From contig JBAIAA010000020.1 of the NCBI GenBank assembly GCA_037893245.1, positions 186,001 through 250,000 on the forward strand: a stretch of DNA of 64,000 nt, read 5' to 3'. This DNA comes from Crossaster papposus (Eukaryota > Echinodermata > Asteroidea > Velatida > Solasteridae). Every line of letters starts with the position of its first letter. Within the stretch, counting starts at the first letter, position 1. Position numbers and translations under genes: made by a program. Positions 10,129 through 24,200 of the stretch are shown here, one piece after another. The notes beneath the pieces were generated by a model. The model saw only the letters and a program-made list of their open reading frames with translations. It was not told the DNA's origin and did not search any database.

Positions 10129-13100
10129 GGTGTGAATATTAAAAAATGTAATTGGCTAACCTACTAAAAATTGAAAAGAAATGGAAAGATAAAGACCAAG
10201 ACAATAATCTGATTGTTGTTTGAGAAACCCCAGTGATGTCGGTGTGCAAGAAACTTGGTCGTGAACATTGTTGATTTTACACTCTTTTCAATGGGACTTG
10301 AATTAGGCAGGTGCACCCTATAGGAGTGCACCACCCTAATTGTAAGGAGAATTTCTACGCGAGCTCATTTGCATGAAATGTGCCCCCACAATTTCTTTTG
10401 AAAACGGATGCCGTTTGGTGAAAGAAATGGTGGGATTGTGTAAATATAGCATAGGATCAACTCCCTGGTGTTTAAGCTTCAATCTGAGGGCAGACTTGAC
10501 AAAATTACGGTTGAAAAATGGGTCCTAATTGCCCTAGAACGTGGAGGGATGCCATTTGTAAAATGGCTGCTTGCAGGCTCGGGAAGTATCACTTTTCGGG
10601 AGGTGAGTTTCTTTTGGTGTGAATATAATAAAATGTAATTGGCTAACCTACTAAAAATTGAAAAAAAATGGAAAGATAAAGACCAAGACAATAATCTGAT
10701 TGTTGTTTGAGAAACCCCAGTGATGTCGGTGTGCAAGAAACTTGGTCGTGAACATTGTTGATTTTACACCGTTTTCAATGGGACTTGAATTAGGCAGGTG
10801 CACCCTATAGGGTGCACCACCCTAATTGTAAGGAGAATTTCTACGCGAGCTCATTTGCATGAAATGTGCCCCCACAATTTATTTTGAAAACGGATGCCGT
10901 TTGGTGAAAGAAATGGTGGGATTGTGTAAATATAGCATAGGATCAACTCCCTGGTTTTTGAGCTTCAATCTGAGGGCAGACTTGACAAAATTACGGTTGA
11001 AAAATGGGTCCTAATTGCCCTAGAACGTGGAGGGATGCCATTTGTAAAATGGCTGCTTGCAGGCTCGGGAAGTATCACTTTTCGGGAGGTGAGTTTCTTT
11101 TGGTGTGAATATAAAAAAATGTAATTGGCTAACCTACTAAAAATTGAAAAGAAATGGAAAGATAAAGACCAAGACAATAATCTGATTGTTGTTTGAGAAA
11201 CCCCAGTGATGTCGGTGTGCAAGAAACTTGGTCGTGAACATTGTTGATTTTACACCGTTTTCAATGGGACTTGAATTAGGCAGGTGCACCCTATAGGGTG
11301 CACCACCCTAATTGTAAGGAGAATTTCTACGCGAGCTCATTTGCATGAAATGTGCCCCCACAATTTCTTTTGAAAACGGATGCCGTTTGGTGAAAGAAAT
11401 GGTGGGATTGTGTAAATATAGCATAGGATCAACTCCCTGGTTTTTGAGCTTCAATCCGAGGGCAGACTTGACAAAATTACGGTTGAAAAATGGGTCCTAA
11501 TTGCCCTAGAACGTGGAGGGATGCCATTTGTAAAATGGCTGCTTGCAGGCTCGAGAAGTATCACTTTTCGGGAGGTGTGTTACTTTTGGTGTGAATATTA
11601 AAAAATGTAATTGGCTAACCTACTAAAAATTGAAAAGAAATGGAAAGATAAAGACCAAGACAATAATCTGATTGTTGTTTGAGAAACCCCAGTGATGTCG
11701 GTGTACAAGAAACTTGGTCGTGAACATTGTTGATTTTACACTGTTTTCAATGGGACTTGAATTAGGCAGGTGCACCCTATAGGGTGCACCACCCTAATTG
11801 TAAGGAACATTTCTACGCTAGCTCATTTGCATTAAAAGTGCCCCCACAATTTCTTTTGAAAACGGATGCCGTTTGGTGAAAGAAATGGTGGGATTGTGTA
11901 AATATAGCATAGGATCAACTCCCTGGTTTTTGAGCTTCAATCCGGAGCAGACTTGACAAAATTACGGTTGAAAAATGGGTCCTAATTGCCCTAGAACGTG
12001 GAGGGATGCCATTTGTAAAATGGCTGCTTGCAGGCTCGAGAAGTATCACTTTTCGGGAGGTGTGTTTCTTTTGGTGTGAATATTAAAAAATGTAATTGGC
12101 TAACCTACTAAAAATTGAAAAGAAATGGAAAGATAAAGACCAAGACAATAATCTGATTGTTGTTTGAGAAACCCCAGTGATGTCGGTGTGCAAGAAACTT
12201 GGTCGTGAACATTGTTGATTTTACACCGTTTTCAATGGGACTTGAATTAGGCAGGTGCACCCTATAGGGTGCACCACCCTAATTGTAAGGAGAATTTCTA
12301 CGCGAGCTCATTTGCATGAAATGTGCCCCCACAATTTCTTTTGAAAACGGATGCCGTTTGGTGAAAGAAATGGTGGGATTGTGTAAATATAGCATAGGAT
12401 CAACTCCCTGGTTTTTGAGCTTCAATCTGAGGGCAGACTTGACAAAATTACGGTTGAAAAATGGGTCCTAATTGCCCTAGAACGTGGAGGGATGCCATTT
12501 GTAAAATGGCTGCTTGCAGGCTCGAGAAGTATCACTTTTCGGGAGGTGTGTTACTTTTGGTGTGAATATTAAAAAATGTAATTGGCTAACCTACTAAAAA
12601 TTGAAAAGAAATGGAAAGATAAAGACCAAGACAATAATCTGATTGTTGTTTGAGAAACCCCAGTGATGTCGGTGTACAAGAAACTTGGTCGTGAACATTG
12701 TTGATTTTACACTGTTTTCAATGGGACTTGAATTAGGCAGGTGCACCCTATAGGGTGCACCACCCTAACTGTAAGGAACATTTCTACGCTAGCTCATTTG
12801 CATTAAAAGTGCCCCCACAATTTCTTTTGAAAACGGATGCCGTTTGGTGAAAGAAATGGTGGGATTGTGTAAATATAGCATAGGATCAACTCCCTGGTTT
12901 TTGAGCTTCAATCCGAGGGCAGACTTGACAAAATTACAGTTGAAAAATGGGTCCTAATTGCCCTAGAACGTGGAGGGATGCCATTTGTAAAATGGCTGCT
13001 TGCAGGCTCGAGAAGTATCACTTTTCGGGAGGTGTGTTTCTTTTGGTGTGAATATTAAAAAATGTAATTGGCTAACCTACTAAAAATTGAAAAGAAATGG

Positions 13101-14380
13101 AAAGATAAAGACCAAGACAATAATCTGATTGTTGTTTGAGAAACCCCAGTGATGTCGGTGTGCAAGAAACTTGGTCGTGAACATTGTTGATTTTACACCG
13201 TTTTCAATGGGACTTGAATTAGGCAGGTGCACCCTATAGGGTGCACCACCCTAATTGTAAGGAGAATTTCTACGCGAGCTCATTTGCATGAAATGTGCCC
13301 CCACAATTTCTTTTGAAAACGGATGCCGTTTGGTGAAAGAAATGGTGGGATTGTGTAAATATAGCATAGGATCAACTCCCTGGTTTTTGAGCTTCAATCT
13401 GAGGGCAGACTTGACAAAATTACGGTTGAAAAATGGGTCCTAATTGCCCTAGAACGTGGAGGGATGCCATTTGTAAAATGGCTGCTTGCAGGCTCGGGAA
13501 GTATCACTTTTCGGGAGGTGAGTTTCTTTTGGTGTGAATATAAAAAAATGTAATTGGCTAACCTACTAAAAATTGAAAAAGAAATGGAAAGATAAAGACC
13601 AAGACAATAATCTGATTGTTGTTTGAGAAACCCCAGTGATGTCGGTGTGCAAGAAACTTGGTCGTGAACATTGTTGATTTTACACCGTTTTCAATGGGAC
13701 TTGAATTAGGCAGGTGCACCCTATAGGGTGCACCACCCTAATTGTAAGGAGAATTTCTACGCGAGCTCATTTGCATGAAATGTGCCCCCACAATTTCTTT
13801 TGAAAACGGATGCCGTTTGGTGAAAGAAATGGTGGGATTGTGTAAATATAGCATAGGATCAACTCCCTGGTTTTTGAGCTTCAATCCGAGGGCAGACTTG
13901 ACAAAATTACGGTTGAAAAATGGGTCCTAATTGCCCTAGAACGTGGAGGGATGCCATTCGTAAAATGGCTGCTTGCAGGCTCGAGAAGTATCACTTTTCG
14001 GGAGGTGTGTTACTTTTGGTGTGAATATTAAAAAATGTAATTGGCTAACCTACTAAAAATTGAAAAGAAATGGAAAGATAAAGACCAAGACAATAATCTG
14101 ATTGTTGTTTGAGAAACCCCAGTGATGTCGGTGTACAAGAAACTTGGTCGTGAACATTGTTGATTTTACACTGTTTTCAATGGGACTTGAATTAGGCAGG
14201 TGCACCCTATAGGGTGCACCACCCTAATTGTAAGGAACATTTCTACGCTAGCTCATTTGCATTAAAAGTGCCCCCACAATTTCTTTTGAAAACGGATGCC
14301 GTTTGGTGAAAGAAATGGTGGGATTGTGTAAATATAGCATAGGATCAACTCCCTGGTTTTCGAGCTTCAATCTGAGGGCA
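9642..14380 (+). repeat. Segment a-b-c-d-e..., copy 1 of an 11.58-kb-spaced duplication
   Basis: About ten monomers that match 21226-25965. The firmest marker is a 1-bp deletion giving CCGGAGCAG (11942-11950) in a 485-bp monomer, also at 23526-23534. The next monomer in both copies is an otherwise f-type unit with a CTCGAG/TTAC tail. The match continues to a CpG variant TTTTCGAGC and then diverges (CATTCGT here, CATTTGT in the other copy). Confidence 0.9.
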
Positions 14381-16887
14381 GACTTGACAAAATTACGGTT
14401 GAAAAATGGGTCCTAATTGCCCTAGAACGTGGAGGGATGCCATTCGTAAAATGGCTGCTTGCAGGCTCGAGAAGTATCACTTTTCGGGAGGTGTGTTACT
14501 TTTGGTGTGAATATTAAAAAATGTAATTGGCTAACCTACTAAAAATTGAAAAGAAATGGAAAGATAAAGACCAAGACAATAATCTGATTGTTGTTTGAGA
14601 AACCCCAGTGATGTCGGTGTACAAGAAACTTGGTCGTGAACATTGTTGATTTTACACTCTTTTCAATGGGACTTGAATTAGGCAGGTGCACCCTATAGGG
14701 TGCACCACCCTAATTGTAAGGAACATTTCTACGCTAGCTCATTTGCATTAAAAGTGCCCCCACAATTTCTTTTGAAAACGGATGCCGTTTGGTGAAAGAA
14801 ATGGTGGGATTGTGTAAATATAGCATTGGATCAACTCCCTGGTTTTTGAGCTTCAATCCGAGGGCAGACTTGACAAAATTACGGTTGAAAAATGGGTCCT
14901 AATTGCCCTAGAACGTGGAGGGATGCCATTTGTAAAATGGCTGCTTGCAGGCTCGAGAAGTATCACTTTTCGGGAGGTGTGTTTCTTTTGGTGTGAATAT
15001 TAAAAAATGTAATTGGCTAACCTACTAAAAATTGAAAAGAAATGGAAAGATAAAGACCAAGACAATAATCTGATTGTTGTTTGAGAAACCCCAGTGATGT
15101 CGGTGTGCAAGAAACTTGGTCGTGAACATTGTTGATTTTACACCGTTTTCAATGGGACTTGAATTAGGCAGGTGCACCCTATAGGGTGCACCACCCTAAT
15201 TGTAAGGAGAATTTCTACGCGAGCTCATTTGCATGAAATGTGCCCCCACAATTTCTTTTGAAAACGGATGCCGTTTGGTGAAAGAAATGGTGGGATTGTG
15301 TAAATATAGCATAGGATCAACTCCCTGGTTTTTGAGCTTCAATCTGAGGGCAGACTTGACAAAATTACGGTTGAAAAATGGGTCCTAATTGCCCTAGAAC
15401 GTGGAGGGATGCCATTTGTAAAATGGCTGCTTGCAGGCTCGGGAAGTATCACTTTTCGGGAGGTGAGTTTCTTTTGGTGTGAATATAAAAAAATGTAATT
15501 GGCTAACCTACTAAAAATTGAAAAGAAATGGAAAGATAAAGACCAAGACAATAATCTGATTGTTGTTTGAGAAACCCCAGTGATGTCGGTGTGCAAGAAA
15601 CTTGGTCGTGAACATTGTTGATTTTACACCGTTTTCAATGGGACTTGAATTAGGCAGGTGCACCCTATAGGGTGCACCACCCTAATTGTAAGGAGAATTT
15701 CTACGCGAGCTCATTTGCATGAAATGTGCCCCCACAATTTCTTTTGAAAACGGATGCCGTTTGGTGAAAGAAATGGTGGGATTGTGTAAATATAGCATAG
15801 GATCAACTCCCTGGTTTTTGAGCTTCAATCTGAGGGCAGACTTGACAAAATTACGGTTGAAAAATGGGTCCTAATTGCCCTAGAACGTGGAGGGATGCCA
15901 TTTGTAAAATGGCTGCTTGCAGGCTCGGGAAGTATCACTTTTCGGGAGGTGAGTTTCTTTTGGTGTGAATATAAAAAAATGTAATTGGCTAACCTACTAA
16001 AAATTGAAAAGAAATGGAAAGATAAAGACCAAGACAATAATCTGATTGTTGTTTGAGAAACCCCAGTGATGTCGGTGTGCAAGAAACTTGGTCGTGAACA
16101 TTGTTGATTTTACACCGTTTTCAATGGGACTTGAATTAGGCAGGTGCACCCTATAGGGTGCACCACCCTAATTGTAAGGAGAATTTCTACGCGAGCTCAT
16201 TTGCATGACATGTGCCCCCACAATTTCTTTTGAAAACGGATGCCGTTTGGTGAAAGAAATGGTGGGATTGTGTAAATATAGCATAGGATCAACTCCCTGG
16301 TTTTCGAGCTTCAATCTGAGGGCAGACTTGACAAAATTACGGTTGAAAAATGGGTCCTAATTGCCCTAGAACGTGGAGGGATGCCATTTGTAAAATGGCT
16401 GCTTGCAGGCTCGAGAAGTATCACTTTTCGGGAGGTGTGTTTCTTTTGGTGTGAATATTAAAAAATGTAATTGGCTAACCTACTAAAAATTGAAAAGAAA
16501 TGGAAAGATAAAGACCAAGACAATAATCTGATTGTTGTTTGAGAAACCCCAGTGATGTCGGTGTGCAAGAAACTTGGTCGTGAACATTGTTGATTTTACA
16601 CCGTTTTCAATGGGACTTGAATTAGGCAGGTGCACCCTATAGGGTGCACCACCCTAATTGTAAGGAGAATTTCTACGCGAGCTCATTTGCATGAAATGTG
16701 CCCCCACAATTTCTTTTGAAAACGGATGCCGTTTGGTGAAAGAAATGGTGGGATTGTGTAAATATAGCATAGGATCAACTCCCTGGTTTTTGAGCTTCAA
16801 TCTGAGGGCAGACTTGACAAAATTACGGTTGAAAAATGGGTCCTAATTGCCCTAGAACGTGGAGGGATGCCATTCGTAAAATGGCTG

Positions 16888-18740
16888 ATTGCAGGCTCGA
16901 GAAGTATCACTTTTCGGGAGGTGTGTTACTTTTGGTGTGAATATTAAAAAATGTAATTGGCTAACCTACTAAAAATTGAAAAGAAATGGAAAGATAAAGA
17001 CCAAGACAATAATCTGATTGTTGTTTGAGAAACCCCAGTGATGTCGGTGTACAAGAAACTTGGTCGTGAACATTGTTGATTTTACACTGTTTTCAATGGG
17101 ACTTGAATTAGGCAGGTGCACCCTATAGGGTGCACCACCCTAATTGTAAGGAACATTTCTACGCTAGCTCATTTGCATTAAAAGTGCCCCCACAATTTCT
17201 TTTGAAAACGGATGCCGTTTGGTGAAAGAAATGGTGGGATTGTGTAAATATAGCATAGGATCAACTCCCTGGTTTTTGAGCTTCAATCCGAGGGCAGACT
17301 TGACAAAATTACGGTTGAAAAATGGGTCCTAATTGCCCTAGAACGTGGAGGGATGCCATTTGTAAAATGGCTGCTTGCAGGCTCGAGAAGTATCACTTTT
17401 CGGGAGGTGTGTTTCTTTTGGTGTGAATATTAAAAAATGTAATTGGCTAACCTACTAAAAATTGAAAAGAAATGGAAAGATAAAGACCAAGACAATAATC
17501 TGATTGTTGTTTGAGAAACCCCAGTGATGTCGGTGTGCAAGAAACTTGGTCGTGAACATTGTTGATTTTACACTGTTTTCAATGGGACTTGAATTAGGCA
17601 GGTGCACCCTATAGGGTGCACCACCCTAATTGTAAGGAACATTTCTACGCTAGCTCATTTGCATTAAAAGTGCCCCCACAATTTCTTTTGAAAACGGATG
17701 CCGTTTGGTGAAATAAATGGTGGGATTGTGTAAATATAGCATAGGATCAACTCCCTGGTTTTTGAGCTTCAATCGGAGGGCAGACTTGACAAAATTACGG
17801 TTGAAAAATGGGTCCTAATTGCCCTAGAACGTGGAGGGATGCCATTTGTAAAATGGCTGCTTGCAGGCTCGGGAAGTATCACTTTTCGGGAGGTGTGTTT
17901 CTTTTGGTGTGAATATTAAAAAATGTAATTGGCTAACCTACTAAAAATTGAAAAGAAATGGAAAGATAAAGACCGAGACAATAATCTGATTGTTGTTTGA
18001 GAAACCCCAGTGATGTCGGTGTGCAAGAAACTTGGTCGTGAACATTGTTGATTTTACACTCTTTTCAATGGGACTTGAATTAGGCAGGTGCACCCTATAG
18101 GGTGCACCACCCTAATGGTAAGGAACATTTCTACGCTAGCTCATTTGCATTAAAAGTGCCCCCACAATTTCTTTTGAAAACGGATGCCGTTTGGTGAAAG
18201 AAATGGTGGGATCGTGTAAATATAGCATAGGATCAACTCCCTGGTTTTTGAGCTTCAATCCGAGGGCAGACTTGACAAAATTACGGTTGAAAAATGGGTC
18301 CTAATTGCCCTAGAACGTGGAGGGATGCCATTTGTAAAATGGCTGCTTGCAGGCTCGAGAAGTATCACTTTTCGGGAGGTGTGTTACTTTTGGTGTGAAT
18401 ATTAAAAAATGTAATTGGCTAACCTACTAAAAATTGAAAAGAAATGGAAAGATAAAGACCAAGACAATAATCTGATTGTTGTTTGAGAAACCCCAGTGAT
18501 GTCGGTGTACAAGAAACTTGGTCGTGAACATTGTTGATTTTACACTGTTTTCAATGGGACTTGAATTAGGCAGGTGCACCCTATAGGGTGCACCACCCTA
18601 ATTGTAAGGAACATTTCTACGCTAGCTCATTTGCATTAAAAGTGCCCCCACAATTTCTTTTGAAAACGGATGCCGTTTGGTGAAAGAAATGGTGGGATTG
18701 TGTAAATATAGCATAGGATCAACTCCCTGGTTTTTGAGCT
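16888..18740 (+). repeat. Segment e-p-q-r, copy 1 of a 17,905-bp-spaced duplication
   Basis: Shares with 34793-36645 a rare GGCTGATTGC variant (C to A at 16888), then GAAATAAATGG with CGGAGGG, then GACCGAG, in consecutive monomers at the same spacing. Private differences such as GGGATCGTG and CTAATGGTAAGG in this copy show divergence since duplication. Confidence 0.85.
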
Positions 18741-18877
18741 TCAATCCGAGGGCAGACTTGACAAAATTACGGTTGAAAAATGGGTCCTAATTGCCCTAGA
18801 ACGTGGAGGGATGCCATTTGTAAAATGGCTGCTTGCAGGCTCGGGAAGTATCACTTTTCGGGAGGTGTGTTTCTTTC

Positions 18878-21225
18878 GGTGTGAATATTAAAAAATGTAA
18901 TTGGCTAACCTACTAAAAATTAAAAAGAAATGGAAAGATAAAGACCAAGACAATAATCTGATTGTTGTTTGAGAAACCCCAGTGATGTCGGTGTGCAAGA
19001 AACTTGGTCGTGAACATTGTTGATTTTACACTCTTTTCAATGGGACTTGAATTAGGCAGGTGCACCCTATAGGGTGCACCACCCTAATTGTAAGGAACAT
19101 TTCTACGCTAGCTCATTTGCATTAAAAGTGCCCCCACAATTTCTTTTGAAAACGGATGCCGTTTGGTGAAAGAAATGGTGGGATTGTGTAAATATAGCAT
19201 TGGATCAACTCCCTGGTTTTTGAGCTTCAATCCGAGGGCAGACTTGACAAAATTACGGTTGAAAAATGGGTCCTAATTGCCCTAGAACGTGGAGGGATGC
19301 CATTTGTAAAATGGCTGCTTGCAGGCTCGGGAAGTATCACTTTTCGGGAGGTGTGTTTCTTTCGGTGTGAATATTAAAAAATGTAATTGGCTAACCTACT
19401 AAAAATTAAAAAGAAATGGAAAGATAAAGACCAAGACAATAATCTGATTGTTGTTTGAGAAACCCCAGTGATGTCGGTGTGCAAGAAACTTGGTCGTGAA
19501 CATTGTTGATTTTACACTCTTTTCAATGGGACTTGAATTAGGCAGGTGCACCCTATAGGGTGCACCACCCTAATTGTAAGGAACATTTCTACGCTAGCTC
19601 ATTTGCATTAAAAGTGCCCCCACAATTTCTTTGGAAAACGGATGCCGTTTGGTGAAAGAAATGGTGGGATTGTGTAAATATAGCATTGGATCAACTCCCT
19701 GGTTTTTGAGCTTCAATCCGAAGGCAGACTTGACAAAATTACGGTTGAAAAATGGGTCCTAATTGCCCTAGAACGTGGAGGGATGCCATTTGTAAAATGG
19801 CTGCTTGCAGGCTCGGGAAGTATCACTTTTCGGGAGGTGTGTTTCTTTCGGTGTGAATATTAAAAAATGTAATTGGCTAACCTACTAAAAATTGAAAAGA
19901 AATGGAAAGATAAAGACCAAGACAATAATCTGATTGTTGTTTGAGAAACCCCAGTGATGTCGGTGTGCAAGAAACTTGGTCGTGAACATTGTTGATTTTA
20001 CACTGTTTTCAATGGGACTTAAATTAGGCAGGTGCACCCTATAGGGTGCACCACCCTAATTGTAAGGAACATTTCTACGCTAGCTCATTTGCATTAAAAG
20101 TGCCCCCACAATTTCTTTTGAAAACGGATGCCGTTTGGTGAAAGAAATGGTGGGATTGTGTAAATATAGCATAGGATCAACTCCCTGGTTTTTGAGCTTC
20201 AATCCGAGGGCAGACTTGACAAAATTACGGTTGAAAAATGGGTCCTAATTGCCCTAGAACGTGGAGGGATGCCATTTGTAAAATGGCTGCTTGCAGGCTC
20301 GAGAAGTATCACTTTTCGGGAGGTGTGTTTCTTTCGGTGTGAATATTAAAAAATGTAATTGGCTAACCTACTAAAAATTGAAAAGAAATGGAAAGATAAA
20401 GACCAAGACAATAATCTGATTGTTGTTTGAGAAACCCCAGTGATGTAGGTGTACAAGAAACTTGGTCGTGGAACATTTCTACGCTAGCTCATTTGCATTA
20501 AAAGTGCCCCCACAATTTCTTTTGAAAACGGATGCCGTTTGGTGAAAGAAATGGTGGGATTGTGTAAATATAGCATTGGATCAAATCCCTGGTTTTTGAG
20601 CTTCAATCCGAGGGCAGACTTGACAAAATTACGGTTGAAAAATGGGTCCTAATTGCCCTAGAACGTGGAGGGATGCCATTTGTAAAATGGCTGCTTGCAG
20701 GCTCGGGAAGTATCACTTTTCGGGAGGTGTGTTTCTTTCGGTGTGAATATTAAAAAATGTAATTGGCTAACCTACTAAAAATTAAAAAGAAATGGAAAGA
20801 TAAAGACCAAGACAATAATCTGATTGTTGTTTGAGAAACCCCAGTGATGTCGGTGTGCAAGAAACTTGGTCGTGAACATTGTTGATTTTACACTCTTTTC
20901 AATGGGACTTGAATTAGGCAGGTGCACCCTATAGGGTGCACCACCCTAATTGTAAGGAACATTTCTACGCTAGCTCATTTGCATTAAAAGTGCCCCCACA
21001 ATTTCTTGGGAAAACGGATGCCGTTTGGTGAAAGAAATGGTGGGATTGTGTAAATATAGCATTGGATCAACTCCCTGGTTTTTGAGCTTCAATCCGAAGG
21101 CAGACTTGACAAAATTACGGTTGAAAAATGGGTCCTAATTGCCCTAGAACGTGGAGGGATGCCATTTGTAAAATGGCTGCTTGCAGGCTCGGGAAGTATC
21201 ACTTTTCGGGAGGTGTGTTTCTTTC
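18878..21225 (+). repeat. Segment l-m-n-o-m, copy 2 of a 13,043-bp-spaced duplication
   Basis: Matches 5835-8182 monomer by monomer. Private differences are CAAATCCC in the deletion copy and TTCTTGGGAAAA in the last monomer (20740). The match ends inside the following a-type monomer; beyond that, this copy continues with b-c-d while the first continues with l-m-a. Confidence 0.9.
20336..20739 (+). repeat. Deletion monomer, 404 bp (second copy)
   Basis: The same 82-bp deletion with the same junction (20470/20471) and the same TGTAGGTGTAC variant as the copy at 7293, exactly 13,043 bp downstream. It also has a private change, CAAATCCC for CAACTCCC. The shared breakpoint indicates one deletion event later copied along with its neighbours. 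Confidence 0.95.
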
Positions 21226-24200
21226 GGTGTGAATATTAAAAAATGTAATTGGCTAACCTACTAAAAATTGAAAAGAAATGGAAAGATAAAGACCAAGACA
21301 ATAATCTGATTGTTGTTTGAGAAACCCCAGTGATGTCGGTGTGCAAGAAACTTGGTCGTGAACATTGTTGATTTTACACTCTTTTCAATGGGACTTGAAT
21401 TAGGCAGGTGCACCATATAGGAGTGCACCACCCTAATTGTAAGAAACATTTCTACGCTAGCTCATTTGCATTAAAAGTGCCCCCACAATTTCTTTTGAAA
21501 ACGGATGCCGTTTGGTGAAAGAAATGGTGGGATTGTGTAAATATAGCATTGGATCAACTCCCTGGTTTTTGAGCTTCAATCCAAGGGCAGACTTGACAAA
21601 ATTACGGTTGAAAAATGGGTCCTAATTGCCCTAGAACGTGGAGGGATGCCATTTGTAAAATGGCTGCTTGCAGGCTCGGGAAGTATCACTTTTCGGGAGG
21701 TGTGTTTCTTTCGGTGTGAATATTAAAAAATGTAATTGGCTAACCTACTAAAAATTGAAAAGAAATGGAAAGATAAAGACCAAGACAATAATCTGATTGT
21801 TGTTTGAGAAACCCCAGTGATGTCGGTGTGCAAGAAACTTGGTCGTGAACATTGTTGATTTTACACTCTTTTCAATGGGACTTGAATTAGGCAGGTGCAC
21901 CCTATAGGAGTGCACCACCCTAATTGTAAGGAGAATTTCTACGCGAGCTCATTTGCATGAAATGTGCCCCCACAATTTCTTTTGAAAACGGATGCCGTTT
22001 GGTGAAAGAAATGGTGGGATTGTGTAAATATAGCATAGGATCAACTCCCTGGTTTTTGAGCTTCAATCTGAGGGCAGACTTGACAAAATTACGGTTGAAA
22101 AATGGGTCCTAATTGCCCTAGAACGTGGAGGGATGCCATTTGTAAAATGGCTGCTTGCAGGCTCGGGAAGTATCACTTTTCGGGAGGTGAGTTTCTTTTG
22201 GTGTGAATATAATAAAATGTAATTGGCTAACCTACTAAAAATTGAAAAAAAATGGAAAGATAAAGACCAAGACAATAATCTGATTGTTGTTTGAGAAACC
22301 CCAGTGATGTCGGTGTGCAAGAAACTTGGTCGTGAACATTGTTGATTTGACACCGTTTTCAATGGGACTTGAATTAGGCAGGTGCACCCTATAGGGTGCA
22401 CCACCCTAATTGTAAGGAGAATTTCTACGCGAGCTCATTTGCATGAAATGTGCCCCCACAATTTATTTTGAAAACGGATGCCGTTTGGTGAAAGAAATGG
22501 TGGGATTGTGTAAATATAGCATAGGATCAACTCCCTGGTTTTTGAGCTTCAATCTGAGGGCAGACTTGACAAAATTACGGTTGAAAAATGGGTCCTAATT
22601 GCCCTAGAACGTGGAGGGATGCCATTTGTAAAATGGCTGCTTGCAGGCTCGGGAAGTATCACTTTTCGGGAGGTGAGTTTCTTTTGGTGTGAATATAAAA
22701 AAATGTAATTGGCTAACCTACTAAAAATTGAAAAGAAATGGAAAGATAAAGACCAAGACAATAATCTGATTGTTGTTTGAGAAACCCCAGTGATGTCGGT
22801 GTGCAAGAAACTTGGTCTTGAACATTGTTGATTTTACACCGTTTTCAATGGGACTTGAATTAGGCAGGTGCACCCTATAGGGTGCACCACCCTAATTGTA
22901 AGGAGAATTTCTACGCGAGCTCATTTGCATGAAATGTGCCCCCACAATTTCTTTTGAAAACGGATGCCGTTTGGTGAAAGAAATGGTGGGATTGTGTAAA
23001 TATAGCATAGGATCAACTCCCTGGTTTTTGAGCTTCAATCCGAGGGCAGACTTGACAAAATTACGGTTGAAAAATGGGTCCTAATTGCCCTAGAACGTGG
23101 AGGGATGCCATTTGTAAAATGGCTGCTTGCAGGCTCGAGAAGTATCACTTTTCGGGAGGTGTGTTACTTTTGGTGTGAATATTAAAAAATGTAATTGGCT
23201 AACCTACTAAAAATTGAAAAGAAATGGAAAGATAAAGACCAAGACAATAATCTGATTGTTGTTTGAGAAACCCCAGTGATGTCGGTGTACAAGAAACTTG
23301 GTCGTGAACATTGTTGATTTTACACTGTTTTCAATGGGACTTGAATTAGGCAGGTGCACCCTATAGGGTGCACCACCCTAATTGTAAGGAACATTTCTAC
23401 GCTAGCTCATTTGCATTAAAAGTGCCCCCACAATTTCTTTTGAAAACGGATGCCGTTTGGTGAAAGAAATGGTGGGATTGTGTAAATATAGCATAGGATC
23501 AACTCCCTGGTTTTTGAGCTTCAATCCGGAGCAGACTTGACAAAATTACGGTTGAAAAATGGGTCCTAATTGCCCTAGAACGTGGAGGGATGCCATTTGT
23601 AAAATGGCTGCTTGCAGGCTCGAGAAGTATCACTTTTCGGGAGGTGTGTTTCTTTTGGTGTGAATATTAAAAAATGTAATTGGCTAACCTACTAAAAATT
23701 GAAAAGAAATGGAAAGATAAAGACCAAGACAATAATCTGATTGTTGTTTGAGAAACCCCAGTGATGTCGGTGTGCAAGAAACTTGGTCGTGAACATTGTT
23801 GATTTTACACCGTTTTCAATGGGACTTGAATTAGGCAGGTGCACCCTATAGGGTGCACCACCCTAATTGTAAGGAGAATTTCTACGCGAGCTCATTTGCA
23901 TGAAATGTGCCCCCACAATTTCTTTTGAAAACGGATGCCGTTTGGTGAAAGAAATGGTGGGATTGTGTAAATATAGCATAGGATCAACTCCCTGGTTTTT
24001 GAGCTTCAATCTGAGGGCAGACCTGACAAAATTACGGTTGAAAAATGGGTCCTAATTGCCCTAGAACGTGGAGGGATGCCATTTGTAAAATGGCTGCTTG
24101 CAGGCTCGAGAAGTATCACTTTTCGGGAGGTGTGTTACTTTTGGTGTGAATATTAAAAAATGTAATTGGCTAACCTACTAAAAATTGAAAAGAAATGGAA

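Larger units (their letters stand above)
9642..21225 (+). repeat. Superblock 2 (24 monomers)
   Basis: Monomer starts: 9642, 10129, 10616, 11102, 11588, 12073, 12559, 13045, 13531, 14018, 14504, 14990, 15476, 15962, 16448, 16934, 17420, 17906, 18392, 18878, 19364, 19850, 20336, 20740. It opens with a-b-c-d like block 1 and closes with l-m-n-o-m. Its first ten monomers match the start of block 3, including a shared 1-bp deletion. Its last five match 5835-8182 of block 1, including the shared 82-bp deletion. The middle (14990-18391) contains extra class A monomers and the p-q pair marked by GAAATAAATGG and GACCGAG. The block is therefore a mosaic of segments related to different neighbours. Confidence 0.85.

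Noticed and set aside
22063-22404. 113-residue minus-strand open frame, the longest in the window
   Set aside because: It is the 85-residue frame extended by one T-to-G change (TTTGACACC for TTTTACACC) that removes a stop, with a GTG start. It is a chance extension within a satellite monomer.
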